Shown here piece after piece: positions 36,140 through 45,298 of a DNA stretch of 64,000 nt. The stretch is from Winkia neuii. Its GTDB lineage: Bacteria > Actinomycetota > Actinomycetes > Actinomycetales > Actinomycetaceae. Made by a program: the position numbers and the translations under genes. Positions within the stretch are counted from its first letter, which is position 1. Every line of letters begins with the position of its first letter. The notes beneath the pieces were generated by a model. It was not told the DNA's origin. It ran no database searches and was given only the letters and a program-made list of their open reading frames with translations. The stretch is from assembly GCF_029011175.1 (NCBI RefSeq), contig NZ_CP118946.1:1798001-1862000 (forward strand), read 5' to 3'.

Positions 36140-36184
36140 TATTTTCCTAGGGCAGAGTGGCGCGGTAGGGGCCGGTATACCTTT

Positions 36185-36274
36185 GCAATTGCCTTCCGCC
36201 AGCGCGGGAAAAGGCGGGGGGCTAGCCACACTTTCGATAAAGATGGGAATTACCCCCGCTCGCGCAGGGAAAAG
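36185..36274 (-). CRISPR. Relic mini-array after cas2: one degenerate and one near-intact repeat
   Basis: The unit at 36246-36274 matches the main-array repeat with one change (GCGCAGGG for GCGCGGGG). Exactly 61 bp lower, at 36185-36213, is a decayed repeat that keeps AATT, CC and the GGGAAAAG end. A 32-bp spacer lies between. The spacing equals the main array period. It lies about 110 bp beyond the cas2 stop, the usual site of a type I-E array. Confidence 0.8.
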
Positions 36275-36384
36275 TCCACCAGCAATTTTACAGGGCAGTT
36301 GCTCACTCTCGCGTGGCTACAGCTCGTCTGAACTAGAACAGTTCCCGGGCCGCCCAACCGAGGCAAGCTCACACACGCCCGGTG

Positions 36385-36660
36385 CTAGTGCGCCACTAAT
36401 TGAATACCATCGATGTCTACTATCTGCCTGCTAGCATCGCCACATGTGCGAACTTCAAACCCTTGTTCGTTTTCATTGTTAGAAACAATTAGTGTCAAAA
36501 CGCCCCCGCTTGCAGCTTCATTGCAGCGTTCCCAAAGATTTTCAACTACAACAGGTGAAGCGTTACCTACGTATACCCCTTGAGAAACTTCAGACAGGAA
36601 TCTACTTAGGTATCCGTGTAGATGATCCGGTATCGCAGTAGCCGTGACAACCGCAAACAT
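36385..36660 (-). CDS. cas2: CRISPR-associated endoribonuclease Cas2 (type I-E)
   Basis: 91 residues. Type I-E Cas2 with MFAVVTATAIPDHLHGYLSR, FLSEVSQGVYVGNASPVVVE and LWERC. It pairs with Cas1 to integrate spacers. The ATG overlaps the cas1 stop (TAATG). Last gene of the leftward cas operon. Confidence 0.94.
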   Translation of the reverse strand: MFAVVTATAIPDHLHGYLSRFLSEVSQGVYVGNASPVVVENLWERCNEAASGGVLTLIVSNNENEQGFEVRTCGDASRQIVDIDGIQLVAH

Positions 36661-37604
36661 TACGAGTCCTTGCCATACTGAATATGCCCAGATACCTCTT
36701 CCCCGACCGATCCGATCAAACGGTCGTCGTCACGACGGGGAAGATGCGGTGATAGAACCTGCATCAGAGCATCCAACATCCTAACCACTACATGTTTTTC
36801 GAATATGGCTGCCCTAATTTTCCTTCGAACGAATATGAGTGGGTCTTCAGCAGTTGTCGCAGAAAAAGCCAGCGGTATGGTCATAGTTGGTTTATACAGA
36901 TCAGCTAAATCAAAAAGTAATGATCGCACATTACCTCTATGTATTATTCCGAGTGCAGGATTTACGCCTATCGCGGAACAGGCCGCCCCAGCGCAGCCGT
37001 AGAGTATCGAATTCGCAAGATTCAAACTGACATTCACCACATCGTCTCCGTTAGAATCGCGCCTAAATCCCTTTATTCCGTACTTCTTGGCTTGTGCTTT
37101 GTACACGTTACGTATAGTGCGCCCTTCAAGTCCCCGCATCGCATTAATGGTTCCACCGGGCATATTTTCGATGCCTAATTGCAGCTTATACAGGTATAGG
37201 GCAGCCTGAATCTGATGTTCCTCGCTGGCAACCAGACGGGCTTGCGCTATAGCCCATTTCGCCGATGAGGTTAGGGGGCTGGCGTGAGTGTAACAACTTA
37301 TTCCTCCCCCGCCACAGAACATTATTACTACGCCTGATCTTGCGCACGAAACAGCAGCGGCGTGGCTCAAGCTCGTTCCCGGACCGAGCAAAAGCACTGC
37401 CATACCAGCAACAGGAACTTGTAACTTGGCAGTTTTAGGCCCATTCCGGTCGCGGCCTTCGCCCTCCCTTATTGCGATAACTCCAGTGCGATCTTGACGA
37501 ATTAGGCAGTATTCCAAATAGAGGTAACTAACCCTGTCTTCCAATCTCACCTGATGGTTAGTGGGAATAGTTGAAAATGTCAACGCATCTTGGGAGTAGG
37601 GCAC
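36660..37604 (-). CDS. cas1: CRISPR-associated integrase Cas1 (type I-E)
   Basis: 314 residues. Type I-E Cas1: DRVSYLYLEYCLIRQDRTGV near the N-terminus, RGLEGRTIRNVYKAQAKKYG with the catalytic Glu, NPALGIIHRGNVRSLLFDLADLYKP with the catalytic His and Asp. GTG start overlapping the cas3 stop as TAGTG. Inserts new spacers with Cas2. All catalytic residues are present, so adaptation should be possible. Confidence 0.96.
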   Translation of the reverse strand: MPYSQDALTFSTIPTNHQVRLEDRVSYLYLEYCLIRQDRTGVIAIREGEGRDRNGPKTAKLQVPVAGMAVLLLGPGTSLSHAAAVSCARSGVVIMFCGGGGISCYTHASPLTSSAKWAIAQARLVASEEHQIQAALYLYKLQLGIENMPGGTINAMRGLEGRTIRNVYKAQAKKYGIKGFRRDSNGDDVVNVSLNLANSILYGCAGAACSAIGVNPALGIIHRGNVRSLLFDLADLYKPTMTIPLAFSATTAEDPLIFVRRKIRAAIFEKHVVVRMLDALMQVLSPHLPRRDDDRLIGSVGEEVSGHIQYGKDS

Positions 37605-40204
37605 TAGTTATCACCAACAGTTAAACCCACGTTTGGGTCATAGAATTGGAGCGCGTTAGGAATGAAGTAGTATCTTGCTAAGAGCGATTTTGATTGTGTT
37701 AAAGCTACTTTCTCTGCCAGAATAGCCGCATATTTGCTGCCTTCTGGTATAGGAATTGAACCACGCATTGCAGCCTTGATCAGCTCCTGGTCACTACCGC
37801 GTGCGGCTAAAAGTCTCTCTGCGCTACCTCCCCATCCGCCGGGTATAACCCCAGTCGGATCGCCCAATATGCATTGAATAGTATTTCTTTTTATGAATCT
37901 GGTGGACGCCTCGTTCTCGCTGGATTCTTTCGGGGCCGTCATTGCTATCAGTGTCCCCAACGTCACCCCTTTTTTCGTAAGGTCACCGAGTTTGTTGGCG
38001 ACAGCCAGGCCTTCTTGCGCTTTGAGCACTTCATCTGCGAGCTGTTCCGTCGCTCCCTCAAAATCTTCAACGATAGTATCTAAAGTTACTTTAGAATAAT
38101 CAATAAAGTCCTGGCAGTCATCGGGCATTTTCATCATGTGATGGCCGTTGAGCCATTTCCAAGTACGGCTCAGTTCGGCATCAAAATAAGGGCGCACCTG
38201 GAAACCAGCATCGTTGTCGATCTTCACAACAGTCATGGGTAGATGCACAGCGCCTGGAATCCTGAGGGATCGATTTATATCTTCACGCCGCCAAACACGG
38301 CCAGCACGTTGAATTAACGAGGGCGCCGGACACAATTCCGTCCTCATTACATCTAAGTCAATATCGAGTGATGCCTCAATTGCTTGGGTACCCACCACTG
38401 TTAGGCCTTCACCTTTTTTGTCTGGCCCGATAGTTTTTTCTAGTAGCTCAGCGTTTTGTCTGCGGTGTTCTGCGGTCATACGCGAGTGCAAGATGATTGT
38501 GTGTTCACCTATTTCTTTGGCTACTTTTTGCGCCCGCTCTACGGTGTTACAGATGATCCCAATGCGTGCTTTAGGGTATTTAGCGCGCATCTTTTTCACC
38601 CAGGTTACGTGGTTTGAGACCAACGCATCGTAGGCGATATTTTCGGTGGTGAAAGCTATTTTGTATTCACGCACTGTTGGGATGGAGAGTTTTCCTTCGC
38701 ACTCGCCAACCTGGAGATTTTCTGAGGCAGGAAAATGGGTTTTACCGGTTGGAGGTTTCCCACAGTAGGCGTTCAAAAAATCAGTGCGCTGTTGGCTAGG
38801 AAGTGTTGCGGTCAGTAGTGTCACGCGGGTATTTGTTGCCCGCAACCATTCTAGTAGATTCTCTACGAGTTTCGTTTGGTAAGGGTCCAGCGTGTGCGCC
38901 TCGTCAATGACTACGTGCGCGTTAGCTAAAGCAAGTAAACGCAGATGGGTCCATTTTGCCGGCAAAGTAGCTAATAACCCTTGATCCACTGTGCCTACGC
39001 ATATGGGAGCCAGCAGGCGGGAACTGCCGCTTTTCACGAAATCTGTGTAGTATAAGCCGCCCTCTTTTTTATCGGAGGCAACGGTAACCGGTTGCGCGTA
39101 GAGATCTTCGACTGATGCTAATCCGTGTGCCAGGGCGGCCACGTTAGGCGTGTGCTCATAGATTTTGTGGATTCTACGCATCAAAGCGTTTGAAGTCGCT
39201 TGCGTGGGCAACAAAAAGATCAGGCGTTCATCCCGGGTGGAATGACGTAATATGGCCGCTTCAGTTTTCCCTCCCCCGGTAGGGGCCATAACGTTCCAGA
39301 TGCCTCCCCCTACTCGCATAGCTTCTTCTTGCAATGGCCTAGGCTGGTTCCCGCCAAGTATCTCGGCGATTGCAGCCTGCTGGTTTTCCCATCCCTTATA
39401 AATCCCAAGGGTGTTTTTTATTCGCTCTAACGCGGAGGTAGCTGCCTTGTCTATCCAATGTTTTGGCTTTTCAAGGCTAATTTGCCCATCAGCGGCGAGG
39501 TTAGCGCGCGCCTGCACCCAGTCGGTTCCCGAAGCTATCCGATCGGCTAGTATTACTAGCCCCGCCAAGAGCACAGTAGTAACTCCAGAGGCCAGTCTGG
39601 GTAATTCACTAATGCCGCACGCGGTTTTCATAGCCTCTAGGAGGTCTCGTTGAATGGGTTCCCAGTTACGTGTGACCAGGATTCGTTCAAGTTCTTGTTC
39701 CTGCCGTTCTTCTTCGGCAGGTTCTGTAAAGCGCCCGTGGTGGCCAAGCGCGGGTATCCCCCACCAGGCGCGGCGCAAGTTTGTACCGGCCTCGAGCGGT
39801 TTCGGGCTTAACGCGATCGCACCCACACGCTCATGCCTGGTCAGATAGGGTTTAGCACTTGGTGGTACCGGAATTTCGTCCTCATCTAAGAAAGTGCACT
39901 GCTCTTCTTGTAAGATGGCCGCTCGGATACGCTCAAAAGCCTCATTGCTGTTGCGCGGTTGGGCCTGAAAGTAAGGGTTTGCCTTGCCAATATCATGTGT
40001 ACCGGCGATGTAGGCAATTATCTTTACCGTCTCTGTTTGGTCGCCGTCAGCTAAGTCTTCGGCAATTTGCTCGCGCAGCCCTGGCCGCAGCCAGCCCATG
40101 TAAAGTTGCTTGGCAATTGCCGCCGTATCCAGCAAGTGAGCAAGAAGCGGGTACGGGCGGTCTAGCCCTATCTCTTTCGCCCAAATCCGCTGGTGGATGT
40201 CCAC
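37604..40204 (-). CDS. cas3: CRISPR-associated helicase/nuclease Cas3 (type I-E)
   Basis: 866 residues. An N-terminal HD nuclease has His23, and His70-Asp71 in YIAGTHDIGKANPYFQ. The SF2 helicase follows: Walker A APTGGGKTEAAIL, DEAH box VIDEAHTLDPYQTKLVEN, motif III LLTATLPSQQR and motif VI QRAGRVWRRED. It degrades DNA marked by Cascade. GTG start, 2 bp after the cas6e stop. Not fused to any other domain. Confidence 0.96.
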   Translation of the reverse strand: MDIHQRIWAKEIGLDRPYPLLAHLLDTAAIAKQLYMGWLRPGLREQIAEDLADGDQTETVKIIAYIAGTHDIGKANPYFQAQPRNSNEAFERIRAAILQEEQCTFLDEDEIPVPPSAKPYLTRHERVGAIALSPKPLEAGTNLRRAWWGIPALGHHGRFTEPAEEERQEQELERILVTRNWEPIQRDLLEAMKTACGISELPRLASGVTTVLLAGLVILADRIASGTDWVQARANLAADGQISLEKPKHWIDKAATSALERIKNTLGIYKGWENQQAAIAEILGGNQPRPLQEEAMRVGGGIWNVMAPTGGGKTEAAILRHSTRDERLIFLLPTQATSNALMRRIHKIYEHTPNVAALAHGLASVEDLYAQPVTVASDKKEGGLYYTDFVKSGSSRLLAPICVGTVDQGLLATLPAKWTHLRLLALANAHVVIDEAHTLDPYQTKLVENLLEWLRATNTRVTLLTATLPSQQRTDFLNAYCGKPPTGKTHFPASENLQVGECEGKLSIPTVREYKIAFTTENIAYDALVSNHVTWVKKMRAKYPKARIGIICNTVERAQKVAKEIGEHTIILHSRMTAEHRRQNAELLEKTIGPDKKGEGLTVVGTQAIEASLDIDLDVMRTELCPAPSLIQRAGRVWRREDINRSLRIPGAVHLPMTVVKIDNDAGFQVRPYFDAELSRTWKWLNGHHMMKMPDDCQDFIDYSKVTLDTIVEDFEGATEQLADEVLKAQEGLAVANKLGDLTKKGVTLGTLIAMTAPKESSENEASTRFIKRNTIQCILGDPTGVIPGGWGGSAERLLAARGSDQELIKAAMRGSIPIPEGSKYAAILAEKVALTQSKSLLARYYFIPNALQFYDPNVGLTVGDN

Positions 40205-40206
40205 TG

Positions 40207-40869
40207 CTACCGCACTGCTTGTACAGATAGCAGGCCACAGCCGTAGGCTTTAGCCCTGCCCACTCCGTTGATAATAAGGTTTTCTAAAGCATCCGAATCG
40301 CCCACCTTAGCCACTCCGTCTATGGTGTCTACCTGAACTAACACGCCGTTCTTGTTTTTCCCATTGCGGTTTGCACCCAAGAGCTGGCGCTGGTGGGAGA
40401 CAATTTCAATTTCGCTTAGAGCGCCCCGCAGCTTACCTGCAAGCCACTCGCTGAGGTGGGGCACGCCCTCTGGCGCTTCTTCAAAATCGGCAGGTATCGG
40501 GTTTACGCCTTTGGCGCCTTTGCGTTGAATTGCGTTTACCGCAAGCCGGAAACGGACTACACTTCCCGAGGGCGGAGGCGTCAGATCAACTTCTTTGATT
40601 TCTATTTGCCCTACAAGATCACCTTCCTGAGGCCGCGCCAAGGACTGGACCAAAAAATAGGGGGCCTGACCTGGCAGAAATTCAAAGCGAAAGAGAATCT
40701 TGCCATGTTCGCGAGGGTTAGCATTATTGGTCTGCCCAAACAGTGCCATGACTGCCCTGTGCCGGAAGCTAGGATCGTTCACATCCCAACCCTTACTTGG
40801 TTTATGGGCGGCACCTCTTCCGAGCGCGGCGTGCACTGGAAAGCGCGTTAGGAAAGCCGTTGTACCCAA
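40207..40869 (-). CDS. cas6e: CRISPR RNA endonuclease Cas6e (CasE/Cse3)
   Basis: 220 residues. Processes pre-crRNA at the repeat stem and stays in Cascade. N-terminus FLTRFPVHAALGRG with two ferredoxin-like repeats and the C-terminal Gly-rich loop GVGRAKAYGCGLLSV, typical of Cas6e. TTG start at 40869 with AGAGG five bases upstream. It heads the leftward operon with cas3, cas1 and cas2 instead of following cas5, where type I-E cas6e usually sits. Confidence 0.93.
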   Translation of the reverse strand: MGTTAFLTRFPVHAALGRGAAHKPSKGWDVNDPSFRHRAVMALFGQTNNANPREHGKILFRFEFLPGQAPYFLVQSLARPQEGDLVGQIEIKEVDLTPPPSGSVVRFRLAVNAIQRKGAKGVNPIPADFEEAPEGVPHLSEWLAGKLRGALSEIEIVSHQRQLLGANRNGKNKNGVLVQVDTIDGVAKVGDSDALENLIINGVGRAKAYGCGLLSVQAVR

Positions 40870-40892
40870 TTCATCCTCTTTTCTACTGACGA

Positions 40893-40981
40893 ACTAGTAA
40901 TATTTCACCGCATCAGACTAGTAAGATTAACTGTCTTTCACACTAGCCTAAAAACGGCCTGAGCGAAGACTTATTTATAAT
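40893..40981. promoter_or_regulatory. Shared divergent cas promoter region with iterated ACTAG motifs
   Basis: 178 bp separate cas6e from cse1. ACTAGTAA occurs at 40893 and 40917, and ACTAGCC at 40942, so three similar elements stand at 24-25 bp intervals in the same orientation. A consensus TATAAT (40976-40981) points rightward to cse1, about 67 bp before its start; no clear -35 was found. The layout suggests a regulator controlling both operons. Confidence 0.5.
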
Positions 40982-41047
40982 CTTTTATAAGCTTGCCATA
41001 GGTGGGGGTACCACGTGCTAGCCTTCTAGAAACAGAAAGGAGCGCTA

Positions 41048-42652
41048 GTGAAGTACAACGCTTTGCGTGGCCCTAAATGGATAGGCCTAGCCACTGGACC
41101 GGCAACGGTAGAAGAGGCCTTACTAGCTGCGCATACTACTAATCTAGACCCCAACGTGCCCGGCTACGAATACGGCGCTCAGCTCCGTTTCTTGGCATAT
41201 CTTTTGCCACTGGTTCTAAGGAATATTGATTCTTCCATTGTAGATGTAGAAGAAAAATATATAGACTCAGACGAACTACTGGAAAACGGTTTACCAGCAG
41301 CGGCCGTGAATAAAACTCTAGACAGGCTGCTTGAAGTATCGTATTTAGACAGTCCTGATAAGCCGTTTATGCAACAGCCGGCTGCCAAACATCCTGACTT
41401 AACAACTAAGTTTCGCCCCAAAGAGGACACAGTCCGAAAATTACTTCCAACGGTGCCTTCTGAGCAAGGCGATTCTTTTTGGGACCTTTCATTGCCCGAG
41501 CAGGAATTCCTACACTCAGCTTCCGCGGCTAGATCCTTAGTGGTGCACAGTTTTTACTCCATGGCAGGGAACGGAAAGTACGCTAACCGAAAAATGCAGA
41601 TGGGAGCCCCAGGGATACGATTTTTAGGCAAAGAAAATAGCGCCACAGAAATATTTTGGCGAGGCCGCAACCTCTTGGAAACCCTCTTAGGACTGATTCC
41701 TTGGAAGTGGGTACAGGGGTCTGGCCTACCTGCATGGGCAGATAGGGAAGGCCGGGAATCAAAGTCCACTGATGGGCATCATCCGCTCTGGTGCGCATCT
41801 TGGAGCTCTAACGCGCCCGCTTGTCGCTGGGAAAACGGTAGGCTCCTACAAGTTCGTATAGGAGGCATACCCGAACAATGGTACGCACTCGAAATGGGAA
41901 CACATAGCGGTTCTCCTTCCGAGCGAAAGGCCGCCGCAAAAGCCTGGTGGGATACCAGAAATTTAACCGACCCCCTTTATTTGTACATAACCGGCAACGA
42001 TGGTAAGGCACACGCCGCAAGAATGGACATAGGTGAAGACCCCACAAAACTTGCCGTAGAGTGGGCCGCTCGTCAAAACATACCCAAGTTTGCTGGTCGA
42101 GACTGTTTAGCACCGGTCCCTCGCGCACACAGGAGCCTATCCTTCATCAGGCACCAAATAGGTAAAACGGCACAGTCTCCAGGAATTTTAGCGTCAGTTG
42201 TATATTTCCCAGATCCCTCCAAATGGGTACTGGACCTGAACCAAGAACTGCAAGCTGCGGTTTGCGACTGTGCCCTTATGATTCAGGGCTTACTTCGCGC
42301 GGTAAGTGCTCCTTTCCGGCGGGCAGGTAAGGAAGACACAGATTCTGAAGGGCGCATTTACGCACTGGATCCACTGGCCACAAGAAAAACCGACGTAGTA
42401 AATGCTTTTTGGCGCAATATCAGCGACGTATACCAAGACTTTATTCGCAGTATCCAAGATACTGAGTCCTCAACATTGCCCCGCGAACTATACCAGAGGG
42501 CAGTGGATGCTTCTTTATCAGCATTTGACGAAATAACAGAAGCCTACGCTCAAATTTATCCCAATCGCATCGGATTCGTTAGAAGTAGAGTGTCCTATAA
42601 CCTCCGGAAAACGGCTAACCTGATCACTCCAAAGAAAGACGTGAAGAAATGA
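41048..42652 (+). CDS. casA: Type I-E Cascade large subunit Cse1 (CasA/Cas8e)
   Basis: 534 residues. Recognises the protospacer-adjacent motif and recruits Cas3. Landmarks are LGLIPWKWVQGSGLPAWAD, HPLWCASWSSNAPACRWENGRL and the C-terminal four-helix bundle. GTG start at 41048 with AAAGGAG nine bases before. It overlaps cse2 by four bases (ATGA). Base composition is visibly AT-richer than the flanking housekeeping genes. Confidence 0.92.
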   Translation: MKYNALRGPKWIGLATGPATVEEALLAAHTTNLDPNVPGYEYGAQLRFLAYLLPLVLRNIDSSIVDVEEKYIDSDELLENGLPAAAVNKTLDRLLEVSYLDSPDKPFMQQPAAKHPDLTTKFRPKEDTVRKLLPTVPSEQGDSFWDLSLPEQEFLHSASAARSLVVHSFYSMAGNGKYANRKMQMGAPGIRFLGKENSATEIFWRGRNLLETLLGLIPWKWVQGSGLPAWADREGRESKSTDGHHPLWCASWSSNAPACRWENGRLLQVRIGGIPEQWYALEMGTHSGSPSERKAAAKAWWDTRNLTDPLYLYITGNDGKAHAARMDIGEDPTKLAVEWAARQNIPKFAGRDCLAPVPRAHRSLSFIRHQIGKTAQSPGILASVVYFPDPSKWVLDLNQELQAAVCDCALMIQGLLRAVSAPFRRAGKEDTDSEGRIYALDPLATRKTDVVNAFWRNISDVYQDFIRSIQDTESSTLPRELYQRAVDASLSAFDEITEAYAQIYPNRIGFVRSRVSYNLRKTANLITPKKDVKK

Positions 42653-43116
42653 ATGAAGTGAGTTCGACGCCGGCATATAAAGAGCTCGTTTACAAGATTC
42701 TTAACTGGAGGGAGGAGGGTAGGCGACGTGAGCTTTCAGCCATCCGCAAGGGGGCCATTAGCCAGACTGAATTCTACGCCTACCCATACATTATTCCTTA
42801 CGCTCAGAATCCTGAACGTGACGATGAACGCATTGCGTTGCTTCGTGTTGCAGCCATTATTGCTGAATTCGCAAACGTGCCACAGGCTGAAGCCGAGCTA
42901 CGGAAACATACGCTCGGGCTCTGGGCACGCCAGGTTGCAATGGCCCGGTCAGATATTCGCGGTAGTGACACGGTTATCGAGAATCGGCTTACATACATCC
43001 ACACCCAACCACTTGAGCAGGCTATTCTGACTATTAGACGTATTTTTCAGATAGCATCCTCCAACAAAACCGCTTGTCCGGCTATCGACTACGTAAATTT
43101 ACTTCATACCTTTTAA
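42649..43116 (+). CDS. casB: Type I-E Cascade small subunit Cse2 (CasB)
   Basis: 155 residues, all helical. It forms the Cascade belly dimer that holds target DNA. Shows FYAYPYIIPYAQNPERDDERIALLRVAAIIAEF and the basic end typical of Cse2. Follows cse1 with a four-base overlap. 129 bp without a gene separate it from cas7, unusual for this operon. Confidence 0.9.
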   Translation: MNEVSSTPAYKELVYKILNWREEGRRRELSAIRKGAISQTEFYAYPYIIPYAQNPERDDERIALLRVAAIIAEFANVPQAEAELRKHTLGLWARQVAMARSDIRGSDTVIENRLTYIHTQPLEQAILTIRRIFQIASSNKTACPAIDYVNLLHTF

Positions 43117-43245
43117 GGTGGGGAAAGGGAGTATCACAAACCTCAAAACAATCACGATTGCGCATATTGCGCGATTATTACTCCTTTGTTCCACAAACCT
43201 CAGAATTAAACAAATCCTTAGAACAAACAGATCACGAGGACTAAT

Positions 43246-44304
43246 ATGTACCGCAATCTTACTCTGCACATCCTTACCCCAGTCAGCTATTCCAACCTCA
43301 ACCGCGATGATTCCGGCGTTCCTAAGCGTATATATCAAGGGGGCGCTTTGCGGGCCATGCACTCCTCACAGTCTATAAAAAAGGGGATTCGTACCATCTA
43401 CGAGAATGCCTCACTCGACGCATCCGTACGATCAGGGGATTTAGCAGACGAAGTGCTACGCACAGCTTTGAAGATAAAGCAGGATGCCGATCAAAAACAA
43501 GTATTGAAACATGCGAAGAAAATAATCGGTTCTCTTACCAAAAGCTCGTCGTCGGAGAATGAGGCATCTCGCTCCTCTTGGATGAGCCAAGAAGAGATCC
43601 AGACTGCAGCAACGGCCGCTCTTGCCAATTCTGACAACGATTTCATTGCCGATGGACAGACTGGCAGCCTTGCTATTGCTAGCTTCGGCCGCATGTTCGC
43701 GAACAAAGCTGAAAAAGGCACAGAGGCAGCGCTGAGTGTATCCCCCGCACTCACAACTCACCAAGCCAACATTGACAACGACTATTTCTCCACCACTGAC
43801 GATATAAAGGAACGCAACCATCAAACTGGCGCTACCTTCCTGGGGGTCGCGAACTACACGAACGGCATTTTCTACAGAACCGTGACCATAGATCGCGAGC
43901 AGCTGAAAGAGAGCTGGACAGGCTTTGGCAAGGCTGACTCCGAGTCCAATCTGCGCGAACTCATAAACGCAATTCTTTATGGGCAGCCTCGAGGCAAAGA
44001 ACATTCAACAGCCCCATATGCAATGCCTGCGGTAGTTGTTGCAGAAGAGCAGCGCTACCGCACCGCATACGACTTTGAGACGCCAGTTGAGCCGGCCGAG
44101 AGCGGTGGTTACCTCGAATCTAGCGTTCAGCGTCTTGCCGAGCAATACGCTGCCGCGCGGCGATTCGATCCCGACAACTTCGGGCCTTGCCAGATCGTTT
44201 CCGGCACCTACGGCAACCTTGACGGACGCTTTGGATACCTACGTGTGGCCACGAAGAAGGAGCTTGTAGATGCTGTAGTCGCATGGATCGGTTCTGATGA
44301 GTAA
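43246..44304 (+). CDS. cas7: Type I-E Cascade backbone Cas7 (CasC/Cse4)
   Basis: 352 residues. Backbone subunit that binds the crRNA spacer six times per complex. Family pieces: LTLHILTPVSYSNLNRDDSG at the N-terminus, RAMHSSQSIKKGIRT, GQTGSLAIASFGRMFANK, and PYAMPAVVVAEEQRYRTAYDFE. ATG at 43246, preceded by GAGGAC. It overlaps cas5 by 8 bp. Confidence 0.94.
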   Translation: MYRNLTLHILTPVSYSNLNRDDSGVPKRIYQGGALRAMHSSQSIKKGIRTIYENASLDASVRSGDLADEVLRTALKIKQDADQKQVLKHAKKIIGSLTKSSSSENEASRSSWMSQEEIQTAATAALANSDNDFIADGQTGSLAIASFGRMFANKAEKGTEAALSVSPALTTHQANIDNDYFSTTDDIKERNHQTGATFLGVANYTNGIFYRTVTIDREQLKESWTGFGKADSESNLRELINAILYGQPRGKEHSTAPYAMPAVVVAEEQRYRTAYDFETPVEPAESGGYLESSVQRLAEQYAAARRFDPDNFGPCQIVSGTYGNLDGRFGYLRVATKKELVDAVVAWIGSDE

Positions 44305-44983
44305 GTCCATATACCTTAGGCTAGCCGGCCCATTACAATCGTGGACCGGCATGAAAATAACCGGCAACGTGGCGCATACTAACCGCTTTCCCACAGCTAG
44401 CGGTTTGAAAGGCCTCTTAGCTGGGGCACTGGGATATAAGCGTGGGAGCTGGGAAGACTGGTTAGATGAGGTTTTCTTTTCGGTACGGCAAGATCGGCCC
44501 GGTCGCGTAGTCGACGAATTCCAAACCATAAACCCGCCGTATAAAGAAGAGATGTTCCGCAGGCGCATCATTATCGCACATAATCTACGGGCAAGCGATA
44601 AGAGCATGAGCTTTACTCCTGATGCTCAGAGCGGCACCGCAATTTCGAAACGGACGTATCTAGCTGACTCTGAATTTATAGTTCAGATTACTTGTGCTGA
44701 CCATACTAAAGATATTGCAGCCGCACTACGTGATCCCACATATAGCACCTACCTAGGCAGGAAGGCATTCGCACCTTCCTTTCCATTTTACCTTGGTATA
44801 GGGCCCACAAAAGATTTCGCGAAATTGCCACTATTCGTAACGAACAGCAACTTTAAAGAACGGTTCGCCACTATAAAGGACTATGTTCCCGGACAGGAAT
44901 TAGCACCTAGACGCCAGCAATTCACCACTGTTGGCACACGAGAACAATGGTACGCAAGTGTGAAGGAAAAACTGCAGCTCTAA
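44297..44983 (+). CDS. cas5: Type I-E Cascade subunit Cas5 (CasD)
   Basis: 228 residues. Caps the crRNA 5' handle. Shows YLRLAGPLQSWTGMKITGNV and TASGLKGLLAGALGYKRG (RAMP N-terminal fold), KRTYLADSEFIVQIT and STYLGRKAFAPSFPF. Last gene of the rightward effector operon; no cas6 follows. 254 bp with no gene separate it from the main array's distal end. Confidence 0.94.
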   Translation: MSKSIYLRLAGPLQSWTGMKITGNVAHTNRFPTASGLKGLLAGALGYKRGSWEDWLDEVFFSVRQDRPGRVVDEFQTINPPYKEEMFRRRIIIAHNLRASDKSMSFTPDAQSGTAISKRTYLADSEFIVQITCADHTKDIAAALRDPTYSTYLGRKAFAPSFPFYLGIGPTKDFAKLPLFVTNSNFKERFATIKDYVPGQELAPRRQQFTTVGTREQWYASVKEKLQL

Positions 44984-45237
44984 CGCCTAAAAGACTCGGG
45001 AATGATTGCTGACGCGTCCCCTACGTTAATCAATCACGGGGCATGCTACTTACGGCAGGGAGCGTCCTTAAATAGCCTGAAACCAATAGGGTTAGGTGTA
45101 GATAAGAATGGCCGCTACTGCAACTAAATGCAACAGCTACAGAAACGGCTATGACATATTAAACGATTATTCCTACACGTATCTGAGCTGCACGTGACAC
45201 GCCACTCGACAGTGGTCGAGTAACATTTATCGAATTT
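44984..45237. other. Intergenic region between cas5 and the CRISPR array
   Basis: 254 bp, AT-rich. No gene or repeat unit found. CCACTCGACAGTGGTCGAGT near 45202-45221 can form a small hairpin and might end the rightward cas transcript. This is the leader-distal side of the array. Confidence 0.4.
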
Positions 45238-45265
45238 CTCCCTGTTCCATTCTCACGGGGAATAG
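45238..45265 (-). repeat. Decayed terminal CRISPR repeat at the low-coordinate end of the main array
   Basis: CTCACGGGGAATAG at its end matches the repeat end GCGCGGGGAAAAG, and TCCC keeps part of the other stem arm. It ends at 45265, exactly 61 bp before the end of the first intact repeat, leaving a 33-bp spacer. Terminal repeat decay marks the leader-distal end. Confidence 0.6.
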
Positions 45266-45298
45266 AAGGACCTGCTGGCGAGACTGCTCTGAGCTCAG

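Noticed and set aside
43118-43378. Possible extra gene between cse2 and cas7
   Set aside because: The frames are short, hydrophobic by chance and mostly overlap the cas7 start; no known cas gene fits.
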